A stretch of 64,000 nt of DNA from an uncultured Spirochaetales bacterium (lineage in GTDB: Bacteria > Spirochaetota > Spirochaetia > Sphaerochaetales > Sphaerochaetaceae), in NCBI GenBank assembly GCA_949293335.1, contig CASFDA010000013.1, positions 1-64,000 of the forward strand, in the 5' to 3' direction. Shown here in pieces: positions 43,324 to 52,472 of the stretch; the first letter of the stretch is position 1; each line of letters opens with the position of its first letter. Under the pieces are notes generated by a model. It saw nothing but the letters and a program-made list of their open reading frames with translations. It was not told the DNA's origin and did not search any database. The position numbers and the translations under genes are program-made.

Positions 43324-43706
43324 TTGCATTCGATACTTTGGATAATCTGGAGGGGTATATTGCCCTCTCCGGTCATCTCCAGTCCCTGATTGACATAATG
43401 GACCGGTCCCTTCCATACGATGCGAAGGTCGGAAAGTATGTGTATGAAGATGACAAGAAAGTCTCGTACGAGGTAAGTGCCTTTTTGACTGGAAGTGGCT
43501 TTACTGTCCCTCTTGAGCTTGACAAGACCTATGTTGACATAACTCTTGAAGGGGACAGTATTTCAAGTGTTGGTGAAAATGTATTCAGGCTTTCTGAAGG
43601 ACGCTTTCTCCTCATCAGGGGAGAGCGTGAACTGAAGAGGGGAATCGCCCCTGACCTGAAAAAAAGTGTCAGGAGCGTGCTTTTCTCTATCGAAGAATCG
43701 TTATAG
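43320..43706 (+). CDS. YhcH/YjgK/YiaL-like protein with altered cupin ligands
   Basis: 128 residues. Layout follows the YhcH/YiaL (DUF386) cupin family: GKYVYEDDKKVSYEV near the start and LELDKTYVDITLEGDS at the metal site, where the family has H-x-x-Y-(I/V)-D. Here the His is Asp, and the later His in the PxexH motif reads ERELK. So the metal centre is probably lost. The family acts on sugar or sialic acid intermediates. ATGA overlap with the cytidylate-kinase-like gene; 6-base convergent overlap with the FKBP gene. Confidence 0.6.
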   Translation: MIAFDTLDNLEGYIALSGHLQSLIDIMDRSLPYDAKVGKYVYEDDKKVSYEVSAFLTGSGFTVPLELDKTYVDITLEGDSISSVGENVFRLSEGRFLLIRGERELKRGIAPDLKKSVRSVLFSIEESL

Positions 43707-45041
43707 CGTTTCCCCTTCCGCCTGCTGAGTACTTGTATCTGTGCTTTCTGCAGTTGTGTCTGTACTTGTGCTATCTTCTATTCCATTGAGCGTGATGTCG
43801 AACACAAGGAGCTTATTTGGCTCTACGCCACCTGCTCCCATCTCGCCGTATCCAGCCGCTGGGTGGACATATGCTATTGCACTTTCTCCGACATGCATGT
43901 TCAGTATTGCATCCCTGAATCCATCGATTACACCAGTGAGTGCAAAAGACACATCCTGTCCCTCATCAATGAGATTCCCAGCAAGATCCCTGAGCGTATA
44001 GTTTACGTTTACAGTATCCTCAACTGTAGGCATCTCGCCCTCTGTTGTCTCGCTGGTTCTGTCTATGAGGAGATATGATCCGATTCTCTCATAAGCACTT
44101 CCTTCTCCATCTTCACTGAAGAATGCATCGGCTTCTGCGAGGTTTGTCTTTGCCATCTCTTCGATCATCGCCATGACCTTTTCATTGTAGAGATCCACAT
44201 ATTCATTTGCAGCAGCTTCCTTCTCTTCTGTACTCAGTCTGGAAGGATCTCCATAGAGAGCTTCGGTAAGGCCTGTGATGAATGCGTTCGCTTCCAGATC
44301 CATGTTGTTGTAAATCAGCTGGCTTGCAAGCATGAAACCATAAGAGTATGCAAACTTCTCATCTACTGTCCTTGGAGCTGGCAGGGCATTGATTTCATCT
44401 TGGGAGATCCTTGTCCCGGCATCCCCGACATACCCTTCCTGACCATAGACGTTTGCGAAGTAATCTTCTACAGAAGAAAGGATTTCATCTACTGTGAGGA
44501 GTATATCTGTCCTGCCGTTGAAGGCATCGAGAATACCACGGGAGAAATAGTCTCCGCGAACAATGAGTCCCTGATCCATCAGTGATGCCATCGAGTCATA
44601 ACCATAGCCATAACTGAATCTTGAAATCACATCCTCAAGTACGAGTTCGCCATCATTCTGCCCGAATTCCGCGATGATTGACTGGGCCATCTCGTCGGTG
44701 ACGGGAGGGAATGTGTATTCTGTTTTATCCACTACTTCGTATGACAGGGCGAACGCCTGTGGCGGAATACTCATCGTCCTTATTCCGTTGTCTTTGATCA
44801 AAAGGACATCGCCTTCATTCAATTCATCAAAGCTGACACTTCCCTCGGTCGTGCTGTCCAAATTGAAAAGGATGAGGTTTCCTTCCTGATCTTCTGCGAA
44901 AATTCTCCATCCAGCATCTGTCTCTCCAGCTGCCAGTACCTGATAGTAATCCTCATTTTCCATATTCTGTGGTACATCCGCTGCGAACAGAATTGCCGGA
45001 ATGAGGAGAAGCAGAAGTGATAATCTAAATTTCTTGAGCAT
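43701..45041 (-). CDS. FKBP-type peptidyl-prolyl isomerase, exported
   Basis: 446 residues, signal peptide (LSLLLLLIPAILFA). The central part (~150-300) has a FKBP N-terminal-type helical dimerisation domain (KFAYSYGFMLASQLIYNNMD), and the C-terminal ~100 residues are the FKBP domain (VNVNYTLRDLAGNLIDEGQD, VIDGFRDAILNMHVGESAIA, YVHPAAGYGEMGAGGVEPNK). The Tyr/Phe/Asp/Trp pocket is partly conserved. The tail is Thr/Ser-rich. It assists folding in the periplasm, as FkpA and Mip do. Confidence 0.85.
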   Translation of the reverse strand: MLKKFRLSLLLLLIPAILFAADVPQNMENEDYYQVLAAGETDAGWRIFAEDQEGNLILFNLDSTTEGSVSFDELNEGDVLLIKDNGIRTMSIPPQAFALSYEVVDKTEYTFPPVTDEMAQSIIAEFGQNDGELVLEDVISRFSYGYGYDSMASLMDQGLIVRGDYFSRGILDAFNGRTDILLTVDEILSSVEDYFANVYGQEGYVGDAGTRISQDEINALPAPRTVDEKFAYSYGFMLASQLIYNNMDLEANAFITGLTEALYGDPSRLSTEEKEAAANEYVDLYNEKVMAMIEEMAKTNLAEADAFFSEDGEGSAYERIGSYLLIDRTSETTEGEMPTVEDTVNVNYTLRDLAGNLIDEGQDVSFALTGVIDGFRDAILNMHVGESAIAYVHPAAGYGEMGAGGVEPNKLLVFDITLNGIEDSTSTDTTAESTDTSTQQAEGETL

Positions 45042-45163
45042 CCTAATACTCCTTTGCTTTTTTAGATAAATCTACATAGTAGGAGTTATAGGGTCAATCG
45101 TGGCAGGATGTAGTTTTCGTATGCTTGTTCTGTATCAGTCTTTGCGCTAATGTATTTGCTGTT

Positions 45164-45646
45164 ATGACCGAAAGAGATAAAGCTTTGTTGAGAGAATGCG
45201 TCAAGATCGCACATGAGGCGATGCTCGAAGGCAATCATCCGTTTGGAGCCCTCCTTGCAGATAAGGATGGGAATGTGCTCATGCGGCAGAAGAATGAGTT
45301 CTCGGTAGGTGGAAGCGCATATCATGCTGAGACGCTGTTGGTCTTCCGGGCCGCAAAGACCTATCCCGCTGAGTTCTTGAAGGAATGCACACTGTATTCC
45401 AATTTCGAACCATGCTGCATGTGTACCGGTGCTATATACTGGTCGAATATCGGGCGTCTGGTTTTTGGAGCAACAGAAAAGGACCTTCTCTCCTACACAG
45501 GGAACAATGAGGAGAATCCTACGTTCTCCCTTTCATCCAGAACAGTTCTTTCCTATGGACAGAAGGACGTCGTTGTCGAAGGGCCTACAGACGATGAAGA
45601 GCTCTTGGGCATCATCATCAAAGATCATATCGAGTTCTGGAAATGA
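45164..45646 (+). CDS. Nucleoside/nucleobase deaminase, CMP/dCMP deaminase superfamily
   Basis: 160 residues. Zinc-binding motifs AYHAET (His 54, Glu 56) and EPCCMC (Cys 84, Cys 87) are intact. The sequence NHPFGALLADKDGNVLMRQ is typical of the guanine/adenosine deaminase group rather than the tRNA-editing TadA, though the substrate cannot be set from sequence. No ribosome site is clear before ATG 45164. Overlaps the MtnA-like gene by 4 bases: one unit with methylthioadenosine-salvage genes, where deamination of an adenosine-type substrate would be plausible. Confidence 0.8.
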   Translation: MTERDKALLRECVKIAHEAMLEGNHPFGALLADKDGNVLMRQKNEFSVGGSAYHAETLLVFRAAKTYPAEFLKECTLYSNFEPCCMCTGAIYWSNIGRLVFGATEKDLLSYTGNNEENPTFSLSSRTVLSYGQKDVVVEGPTDDEELLGIIIKDHIEFWK

Positions 45647-46566
45647 GACTTCCTGACCTTCTTGCAGACGATAAGATCGCCATCTACAGAAAGGGAAGTC
45701 TTTCAATTTTTGACAGGAGACGTTATCCGTTTGAAAATGAGTATGTGGTCCTTCACAGCGTCGGTGAGGTTGTCTCTGCTCTGAAGTGCATGGTGACTCA
45801 GGGAGGAGGAGTCCTTGTCTCCGGCCTCAAGGGCATGATGCTTGCCAGAGATGAGGATCTGGATTTTGAAACTGCGTCAAAAATGCTTTCTTCGGCAAGA
45901 CCGACCAACAGTGAACTGAAAAGGGCTCTGGAAAACCTCCAGCGACTTGTTTCCAAAGGTATTGATCTTGAAAGTGCGGTGGAGATGATTCTTTCTGAGT
46001 ATAGGCAGAAGTATGAAAGGATGGGGACTTTCGGTTCTTCCCTTATAGAAGATGGGGACGGTATACTCACAACATGCTTTCCTGAGCATTCTTTTACAAT
46101 TTCCCTGATGAAGGCAAAAGAAGGGGGAAAGCAGTTCTCTGTGTTTGTCATGGAGACCCGGCCATACTTGCAGGGTGCGCATCTGACAGCTCCGATGCTC
46201 TCTGAAATGGGTTTTGACGTGAAGCTGATCACAGACTCTGCCCAAGGCCATTACATGCAGGAAGGGAAGATAAGCAAATACATGACCGCGGCTGATCGTT
46301 TTCTCCCAGATGGAAGCATCATAAACAAGGTTGGAACGCTTTCTGCGGCAATCTCTTCATCTTATTTTTCAATTCCATACTACGCTTTCTCTCTTGGTAT
46401 CTCCGAAAATAGCGAGTATGTTATGGAAGAAGGGAACGGAGAAGACATAAAGAGGGTTGGAAATGAAAAGATTACAGCTGATCATGTCTCTGCCCTTTAT
46501 CCTCTTTTTGATAGAGTTACATCTGATTTGATAACAGGAGTGATCACACCGGAGGGAATAGTTTGA
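45643..46566 (+). CDS. Methylthioribose-1-phosphate isomerase-like protein (eIF2B/MtnA fold)
   Basis: 307 residues; MtnA is ~350. The ETRPYLQGAHLTAPML, ITDSAQGHYM, AADRFLPDGSIINKVGT and IPYYAF blocks match MtnA. The catalytic Cys (GILTTC) and Asp (AADRF) are present. But two hallmark motifs differ: RGAPAIG reads TQGGGVLVSG, and the NAGxLAT following Cys reads FPEHSF. So it is a diverged MtnA or another sugar-1-phosphate isomerase of the fold. Genes overlap on both sides. With the MtnP-like enzyme it forms a MTA-to-sugar-phosphate route. Confidence 0.7.
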   Translation: MRLPDLLADDKIAIYRKGSLSIFDRRRYPFENEYVVLHSVGEVVSALKCMVTQGGGVLVSGLKGMMLARDEDLDFETASKMLSSARPTNSELKRALENLQRLVSKGIDLESAVEMILSEYRQKYERMGTFGSSLIEDGDGILTTCFPEHSFTISLMKAKEGGKQFSVFVMETRPYLQGAHLTAPMLSEMGFDVKLITDSAQGHYMQEGKISKYMTAADRFLPDGSIINKVGTLSAAISSSYFSIPYYAFSLGISENSEYVMEEGNGEDIKRVGNEKITADHVSALYPLFDRVTSDLITGVITPEGIV

Positions 46567-47279
46567 CAAATAAAGCTCTGATCGTTGGAAGTGAGACAGA
46601 AGATCGGTTTTCCGGACTTGAAGAAAGGAGGGAGAACACTGAATACGGCCCTGCAGATTACATGGTTGATGGAAATGGGATAATAATCCTCCCACGTCAT
46701 GGTTTCGGACACAAGAAGAGCCCAGGGAACATCAACTATAAGGCAAATGCAAGCCTGTTGAAGGAAAAAGGTGTGAAGTATGTGATCACAACTCATGCAG
46801 TCGGTTCGATCACACAGAAGCTCGTGCCTACGCATATAGGTCTCATTTCTGATTTTATCGACTTCACGCACAGAAGGGATTCTTCCTTCTTCTCTGAAGA
46901 TGGGAAAGTAATCCATACAGAAATGACTAAGGTCTTTTCCGATGAACTCAAGTTTGCATTTCTGAATAACGCTTTGAAGGTTAGGGAGAAGATTGTACCA
47001 AACCTGACATACATAACGACAGAGGGGCCTCGATTTGAATCTCCTGCGGAGATAAAAGCCTTCAGGATCTGGGGTGCTGATATTGTCGGAATGACACTGA
47101 ACCCAGAGGTGAACCTCTTGCATGAACTCGGTTTGTCTGTCCTTTCTGTTGCATTCTCGATCAACTGGGCCTCAGGACTCGATGAAGAGGGCCTTTCCTT
47201 TATTGAGAAAGAGAGCATGAAGAGGCTATCAGATACTTTGATAGATGTTTCGATCAAGACATTGGAGAGCATCGGATGA
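46563..47279 (+). CDS. 5'-methylthioadenosine/purine nucleoside phosphorylase-like
   Basis: 238 residues, TTG start at 46563 overlapping the previous stop. PNP_UDP_1 family of the MTAP kind: ILPRHGFGHKKSPGNINYKA (phosphate and base site), TTHAVGSITQKLVPTHIGLI, then ITTEGPRFESPAEIKAFRIW and DIVGMTLNPEVNLLHELGLS. The Thr/Asn at the TEGPRFES-to-GMTLNPE positions fits MTA phosphorylases, which release adenine and methylthioribose-1-phosphate. It would feed the MtnA-like isomerase upstream. Shorter than typical MTAP (~270). Confidence 0.75.
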   Translation: MTNKALIVGSETEDRFSGLEERRENTEYGPADYMVDGNGIIILPRHGFGHKKSPGNINYKANASLLKEKGVKYVITTHAVGSITQKLVPTHIGLISDFIDFTHRRDSSFFSEDGKVIHTEMTKVFSDELKFAFLNNALKVREKIVPNLTYITTEGPRFESPAEIKAFRIWGADIVGMTLNPEVNLLHELGLSVLSVAFSINWASGLDEEGLSFIEKESMKRLSDTLIDVSIKTLESIG

Positions 47280-47851
47280 AAGAAAATGTGCTCGTTTCAT
47301 GGATGAGGAAGAACGCATCTCTTTTCAGACATGCCGGGACATCTTTTCAAAGCCTTTCTGAAAATGGCAGCAAAATCCTTCTTTTCGGGCGTTTTTCTTC
47401 TTCTTTATATCAGTTCTATCGGAATATAGCGGGAGAGGGGTTTTCAATTTCTGTCTTCACTGATGATGAGGATGGCTCGATGATTCCTGTCCTTATGGGG
47501 TCGGAGATAATAGGGGAGATTGATGATATGTATGACTATGTATCATTTCCCCTCGAATTGTCGCTGATGGATACTCATACGGCAACAGGTGCCCTTATAA
47601 CGCTTTCTGAGCATATCTGTTCTGGCGGGATCCTTTATTTCTCGTTTGTGGAGAGGACCAGTCTCGGAGAAGACGAGGATGGATTGTATCATCTTCCATT
47701 TCTTCCGGATGGTGAAAGGGGATATCTGAAGCGCTATATGCTTGGCGATATTGTTGGAACCCTTGGTGCCTTGTCGTATGAGATAACAGCACTGGAACGC
47801 GATGATTCGCCGATAGGACCTGTTGTTTCAGTTGTCGCAAGGAAGAAGTAA
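47276..47851 (+). CDS. Unknown protein, possibly degenerate methyltransferase-like fold
   Basis: 191 residues; ATGA overlap with the MtnP-like gene, so translated with it. The segment SKILLFGRFSSSLYQFYRN could be the first strand and loop of a Rossmann fold, but no GxGxG is present; later strands GGILYFSFVERT and PVVSVVARKK also suit an alpha/beta sandwich. No family recognised. A partner or modifying enzyme for MTA metabolism is a guess from position only. Confidence 0.5.
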   Translation: MKENVLVSWMRKNASLFRHAGTSFQSLSENGSKILLFGRFSSSLYQFYRNIAGEGFSISVFTDDEDGSMIPVLMGSEIIGEIDDMYDYVSFPLELSLMDTHTATGALITLSEHICSGGILYFSFVERTSLGEDEDGLYHLPFLPDGERGYLKRYMLGDIVGTLGALSYEITALERDDSPIGPVVSVVARKK

Positions 47852-47923
47852 CTTGTTGTTTTAGTGAAGCTTCTTCCTTTTTGCCTTTTCCCGTCTTACT
47901 CTCAGGACAGGAGAGATAAAAGT

Positions 47924-48319
47924 ATGAAAAAGTACAAAACAATCTTTACTGTCCTCACTATAGTTTTCTATGTCCTGGCGCTTGTATTGTTCGTCACAGG
48001 ACTCATGCACTATGCAAGTCCAGTATCTTATTACGCGCATGGACCGCATTTCAGGGCGTATTCGTTCTCATATTCAATTTCAATTCCAACTGTGGCATTT
48101 GCTTTCTCTTCATCTCTATTGCTTTCATTTGCACTCTTTTTCGGAACACTTGGTTCTGTGTTCCTCACAGGTCTGCTGATAACACTTGGCCTCATGAAGA
48201 AGGATGCCGTGGAGAAGGGAAAGGAATCTGATAAAAAGAAGAAGGACGAGAAGAAGGAAGCTATAGATGTGGAGATAGTTGAAGAAAAAGATACAAAGGA
48301 TGAGGAAAAGACAGAGTAG
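47924..48319 (+). CDS. Small membrane protein with highly charged tail
   Basis: 131 residues from ATG 47924 (site GGAGAG). Two membrane segments (IFTVLTIVFYVLALVLFVTG and FSSSLLLSFALFFGTLGSVF) flank a Tyr/His-rich outer loop. The cytoplasmic tail is a dense Lys/Glu run (KKKKDEKKEAIDVEIVEEKD). No family recognised. Single gene before a terminator. Confidence 0.6.
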   Translation: MKKYKTIFTVLTIVFYVLALVLFVTGLMHYASPVSYYAHGPHFRAYSFSYSISIPTVAFAFSSSLLLSFALFFGTLGSVFLTGLLITLGLMKKDAVEKGKESDKKKKDEKKEAIDVEIVEEKDTKDEEKTE

Positions 48320-48340
48320 ACAAGTTTCTTTTCCAAGTGT

Positions 48341-48364
48341 GCCAGGGAAACCTGGCCTTTTTTT
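48341..48364 (+). terminator. Rho-independent terminator
   Basis: Stem GCCAGG / CCTGGC with a GAAA tetraloop and an eight-base pyrimidine tail, just upstream of the pst promoter. Confidence 0.85.
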
Positions 48365-48380
48365 ATGCCTCGTATAGTTG

Positions 48381-48429
48381 TTAACAAAATTAACATCCTC
48401 TTAACACGGATAAGATTCAGCTTTAATAC
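48381..48429 (+). promoter_or_regulatory. pst promoter with Pho-box-like TTAACA repeats
   Basis: Three direct repeats TTAACA at 48381-48386, 48390-48395 and 48401-48406, in a Gram-positive-style TT(A)ACA pattern with about 9- and 11-base spacing. The third repeat doubles as a -35 element, with TAATAC at 48424-48429 as -10 (17-base spacer). The repeats match the binding style of the PhoB-like regulator encoded at the end of this operon. Confidence 0.55.
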
Positions 48430-48494
48430 AGCTTTTCTACTATATGCGTAGAAAACAAAAATCAAGGCGGATGCCTTGTTGTAAAGGAGCAGAA

Positions 48495-49301
48495 ATGAAG
48501 AAGTTCATTGTTATTATGCTTGTTTCTCTCGTTGCAGTTGCATCTGTTTTCGCAAATGGAGACACAGATAGCGCAACGGTATCTACTGATGGATCAACAT
48601 CAATGGAGAGAGTAATTCTTTCTCTCGCTGAACAGTATATGGCTGATAATCCGGGTGTAAACGTAACTTATAACCCAACTGGAAGCGGAACAGGAATCAC
48701 AGCGGCTCTCGAGGGCAGATGTGACATCGGTCTTTCCTCCAGAGCTCTCAAGGACAGCGAGAAGGAAAGCGGTCTTGTCGAGACAGTTGTCGCTCTTGAC
48801 GGAATTGCAATCATCGTTAATTCCAGCAACACAGTAAGTGATCTTACAATTGCCCAGATCGCAGATCTTTTCACTGGAAAGATTTCAAACTGGAGTGAGC
48901 TTGGCGGTCCAGATGCACCAGTTGTTCCAGTAGGACGTGAGGCTGGAAGTGGCACAAGAAGCGGCTTTGAGGAAATCACAGGAACAGAAGATGCATGCAC
49001 ATATAGCCAGGAGCTCACAAGCACAGGCGCTGTCATCACAGCTGTATCACAGAACCCAGGTGCAATCGGATATGCATCTCTTGCAAGCAATCTTGATCAG
49101 GTCAAGGCTGTTACAGTAGAAGGTGTTGTCGCATCTGAAGAGACTGTAAAGAGTGGTGAGTACAAGATCCAGCGTCCGTTTGTATTCGCTACAAAGGCAG
49201 ACACTCCACTTTCTGAAGCTGCACAGAGTTTCTTCGATTACGCTACCAGCGCAGATGCTAGCACAATCATCCAGAATGCAGGTGCAGTTCCAGTAGTATA
49301 A
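48495..49301 (+). CDS. pstS: Phosphate-binding protein of the Pst transporter
   Basis: 268 residues from ATG 48495 (site AAAGGAG). Signal peptide (FIVIMLVSLVAVASVFA), then the substrate-binding fold: VSTDGSTSMERVI, PTGSGTGITAALEGRCDIGL, SSRALKDSE, VGREAGSGTRSGFEEITG, and NPGAIGYASL. The SGST-type and GSGTR motifs bind phosphate. No lipobox Cys in the signal peptide. First gene of pstSCAB-phoU-phoBR. Confidence 0.94.
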   Translation: MKKFIVIMLVSLVAVASVFANGDTDSATVSTDGSTSMERVILSLAEQYMADNPGVNVTYNPTGSGTGITAALEGRCDIGLSSRALKDSEKESGLVETVVALDGIAIIVNSSNTVSDLTIAQIADLFTGKISNWSELGGPDAPVVPVGREAGSGTRSGFEEITGTEDACTYSQELTSTGAVITAVSQNPGAIGYASLASNLDQVKAVTVEGVVASEETVKSGEYKIQRPFVFATKADTPLSEAAQSFFDYATSADASTIIQNAGAVPVV

Positions 49302-49322
49302 ATTACGGATAAGGATCTGGAC

Positions 49323-50228
49323 ATGAAAATAAACGAATACATCTCTTCGCGAAGCTACAAGGAAAATCCTCAGCGGCTGATGGAAGATGTCATACACCTA
49401 GTGTTCCTGATCCTCGGTTTGGTTGCAGTCGGCTCGGTCCTTGTTATCTCCTTCTACTTGGTGATCTCGGGCCTGCCGGCAATCTTCAAGATAGGCCCGG
49501 TAGAGTTCCTCTTCGGAACGCGCTGGGCTTCTACTGCATCCAATCCTGAGTTCGGAATACTTCCATTTATTCTTACGAGCATCTACGGTACGGCAGGCGC
49601 GATCATCCTTGGTGTGCCAATCGGATTCTTCGCGGCAGTCTATCTTGCAAAGATGGCACCAAAGAAGGTCAAGGATGTCATGGAACTATGCATTGGCGTT
49701 CTTGCAGGTATCCCTTCTGTTGTCTACGGCCTTGTGGGCATGACAATACTTGTTCCTGGAATAAGGATTATCTTCAACGTCCCTGATGGGGCAACGCTTC
49801 TTGCCGCGATAGTAGTCCTTGCTGTCATGATTCTCCCGTCTGTCATAAATGTCTCGCTCACTGCGCTTGAGGCGGTTCCAAGGGAATATGAGGAGGCGTC
49901 GCTTGCACTTGGGGCAACGAACATAGAGACTTATTTCAAAGTATCTGTACCGGCAGCAAAAAGCGGAATATTTACGGCTATCGTACTTGGCATAGGAAGG
50001 GCGATAGGAGAGGCAATGGCAATCATGATGGTTGCGGGAAATGTTGCGAATATGCCGTCTCTCTTCAAGTCGGTAAGGTTCCTCACGACAGCAGTTGCTT
50101 CAGAAATGTCATATTCTTCCGGGCTGCAGAGGGAAGCTCTCTTCTCGATTGCATTGGTGCTTTTTTTGTTCATCATGCTCATCAATGCGGTTCTCAATGT
50201 CCTCAAGCAGGGAGGTAAAGAGAAATGA
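49323..50228 (+). CDS. pstC: Phosphate ABC transporter permease PstC
   Basis: 301 residues, six membrane helices. ABC permease core is present: LGVPIGFFAAVYLAKMAPKK, CIGVLAGIPSVVYGLVGM and the EAA-loop LPSVINVSLTALEAVPREYE leading to EASLALGATNIE. Partner of PstA. Overlaps pstA by 4 bases. Confidence 0.94.
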   Translation: MKINEYISSRSYKENPQRLMEDVIHLVFLILGLVAVGSVLVISFYLVISGLPAIFKIGPVEFLFGTRWASTASNPEFGILPFILTSIYGTAGAIILGVPIGFFAAVYLAKMAPKKVKDVMELCIGVLAGIPSVVYGLVGMTILVPGIRIIFNVPDGATLLAAIVVLAVMILPSVINVSLTALEAVPREYEEASLALGATNIETYFKVSVPAAKSGIFTAIVLGIGRAIGEAMAIMMVAGNVANMPSLFKSVRFLTTAVASEMSYSSGLQREALFSIALVLFLFIMLINAVLNVLKQGGKEK

Positions 50229-51085
50229 TTGAACGTGTTTCAGGTAAGAGAAAGACATGGTGCAATGTGATGAAGGGGTTGTCTTACATCTCTCTTTTCA
50301 TTGTCACGGCACTTACTTTCTTCATGCTTATCTATGTTCTGGTCAGGGGACTTCCTCATGTGACATCCACGCTCTTGTTCACAAGTCCGAGCATGCTTCG
50401 CAACACGATAGGAATACTTCCAGATATCCTTAATACAATCTATATCGTGATTGCCACTCTCATAGTCGTGCTTCCGATTGGCGTCGGGGCTGCGATCTAC
50501 CTGAACGAGTATGCCACAAACAAGAAGGTCGTTGAGTTGATCGAGTTTGCAGCAGAGACCCTTTCCGGCATTCCTTCGATCATCTATGGTCTTGTGGGCA
50601 TGCTTATCTTCTGTCAGTTCTTCTCGTTCGGAACATGCCTGCTTGCAGGAGCCCTCACCCTTGTGATAATGAACTTGCCGACGATAATGAGGACGACTCA
50701 GGAGAGTCTGAAGACGGTTCCCGACAGCTATCGTGAAGGAGCGTTTGCACTCGGTGCTGGTAAGTGGAGAGTAATCCGCACAGTCGTGCTTCCCACTTGC
50801 ATAAATGGCATAATCACAGGATGTATCCTCTCGATCGGAAGGATACTCAGCGAGTCTGCTGCGCTTTTGTTCACTGCAGGCTTTGCACACAACATCAATG
50901 GTTTTATAAATGGAATGGGAAGTGCGGGAGCTACCCTCACAGTTGCCCTCTATGTATATGCAAGCGAGAGAGGTGAATTCGATATAGCATTCGCAATCGC
51001 GGCAATATTGATGATCCTTACTGTGCTTATAAATTTCTTAACAACTTATATGGGCAAGCTCATGAATAGGAGAAACGGACAGTGA
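50225..51085 (+). CDS. pstA: Phosphate ABC transporter permease PstA
   Basis: 286 residues, six membrane helices; [16 protein letters not shown] and [16 protein letters not shown] mark the PstA side of the pair, with EAA-loop [20 protein letters not shown]. Overlaps pstC and pstB by 4 bases each. Confidence 0.94.
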   Translation: MIERVSGKRKTWCNVMKGLSYISLFIVTALTFFMLIYVLVRGLPHVTSTLLFTSPSMLRNTIGILPDILNTIYIVIATLIVVLPIGVGAAIYLNEYATNKKVVELIEFAAETLSGIPSIIYGLVGMLIFCQFFSFGTCLLAGALTLVIMNLPTIMRTTQESLKTVPDSYREGAFALGAGKWRVIRTVVLPTCINGIITGCILSIGRILSESAALLFTAGFAHNINGFINGMGSAGATLTVALYVYASERGEFDIAFAIAAILMILTVLINFLTTYMGKLMNRRNGQ

Positions 51086-51834
51086 CAATTATTGAAACAA
51101 GGGACCTTGATCTCTGGTACGGCCAGATGCAGGCTCTCAAACATATAAACATGAAGATTGAGGAAAAGAGCATTACTGCTCTTATCGGCCCTTCCGGATG
51201 TGGAAAGTCGACTTTCCTGAGAACTCTTAACAGGATGAATGACCTCGTTCCAGGTGTAAGGATCGAGGGAGAGGTCCTTTATGACGGAGAGAATATCTTT
51301 TCCCCTAAAGTTGACGTGAATGGACTAAGATATGAAGTCGGAATGGTATTCCAGAAACCGAATCCGTTCATGATGAGCATCTATGACAATATCGCATATG
51401 GTCCGAGGACACATGGTATCAAGAACAAGTCGAAACTTGATGAGATTGTAGAGAAGGCATTGGTGAATGCTTCCCTCTTCGATGAGGTCAAGGACAGGCT
51501 GAAGAAAAGTGCACTCGGACTTTCTGGCGGCCAGCAGCAGAGGCTTTGCATCGCAAGGGCACTTGCAGTCGAGCCGAAGGTGCTTCTGATGGATGAGCCG
51601 ACGAGCGCTCTTGATCCTATTTCGACAGCAAAGATAGAAGAACTGGCAATGGGATTGAAAGATAGGTATACAATTATTATTGTCACACATAACATGCAGC
51701 AGGCGCTGAGGATTGCGGACAATACAGCGTTCTTCCTCCTTGGAGACCTTGTTGAGTATAGTGATACGGAAACTATGTTCTCCCGTCCAAAGGACCCGAG
51801 GACTGAAGATTATATTACAGGGAGATTCGGCTGA
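51082..51834 (+). CDS. pstB: Phosphate ABC transporter ATP-binding protein PstB
   Basis: 250 residues; GTG start overlapping pstA. Walker [10 protein letters not shown], the PstB-type [20 protein letters not shown], signature [15 protein letters not shown], Walker [13 protein letters not shown] and H-loop [13 protein letters not shown] are all intact. Full-length for PstB. Its stop overlaps the phoU start. Confidence 0.95.
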   Translation: MTIIETRDLDLWYGQMQALKHINMKIEEKSITALIGPSGCGKSTFLRTLNRMNDLVPGVRIEGEVLYDGENIFSPKVDVNGLRYEVGMVFQKPNPFMMSIYDNIAYGPRTHGIKNKSKLDEIVEKALVNASLFDEVKDRLKKSALGLSGGQQQRLCIARALAVEPKVLLMDEPTSALDPISTAKIEELAMGLKDRYTIIIVTHNMQQALRIADNTAFFLLGDLVEYSDTETMFSRPKDPRTEDYITGRFG

Positions 51835-52466
51835 TGAAGGGAGTTATAGACGATACAATGTCCGTTCTGGACAAATCTCTTCTGAGAATGGCCTCACTGA
51901 CGGAGGACCTGATCGACAAAGTAGAGGTTTTTACATTCGAAGAAGGAGAGAAGCATATAGAGGATCTCAAACAGGAAAGTTCAGAGATCGAGATCGAATC
52001 GAGGGATATGGAAGCACTGTGTCTGAGAATCATACTCCGCAGGCATCCTGTTGCGCGTGACCTCAGGAGGGTAACTGCAGTAAACAGGATCGTTTCTGAT
52101 CTGGACAGGATAGGAAACAACGCATATGACCTTGCAGAGGTGTGCTCGTTTGTAGAGGAGAATGGAATACTTGAGGATGTTGGAATCAGACGGATGATTG
52201 CCGTTGTGAAGAAGATGCTTTCGATGAGCATAGACAGTTATCTTTCTTCAGACATCCAGAAGAGTTTTGATGTCATCAATTCTGATGATGAGCTGGACAA
52301 TCTCTTCATCAGGGCTAAAGACAATCTCGCAAAAGCGATAAAGAATGGTGAAAACGGTGCGGAGTTCGCTCCAGATGCTCTTCTTGCGGCCAAGTATCTT
52401 GAACGCATGGGCGACCACGCAGTCAACATTGCCCGTCAGATAATCTGGGCACAGACTGGAGATTGA
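51834..52466 (+). CDS. phoU: Phosphate signalling protein PhoU
   Basis: 210 residues, two PhoU helical bundles. Repeated core E-x-x-A-x-D-L-x-R-I / N-A-x-D-L is seen as DLDRIGNNAYDLAEVC and MGDHAVNIARQI; ALCLRIILRRHPVARDLRRV is a family marker. Links transporter state to the PhoR-PhoB pair and limits uptake. Overlaps pstB by one base. Confidence 0.92.
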   Translation: MKGVIDDTMSVLDKSLLRMASLTEDLIDKVEVFTFEEGEKHIEDLKQESSEIEIESRDMEALCLRIILRRHPVARDLRRVTAVNRIVSDLDRIGNNAYDLAEVCSFVEENGILEDVGIRRMIAVVKKMLSMSIDSYLSSDIQKSFDVINSDDELDNLFIRAKDNLAKAIKNGENGAEFAPDALLAAKYLERMGDHAVNIARQIIWAQTGD

Positions 52467-52472
52467 TGTCTT

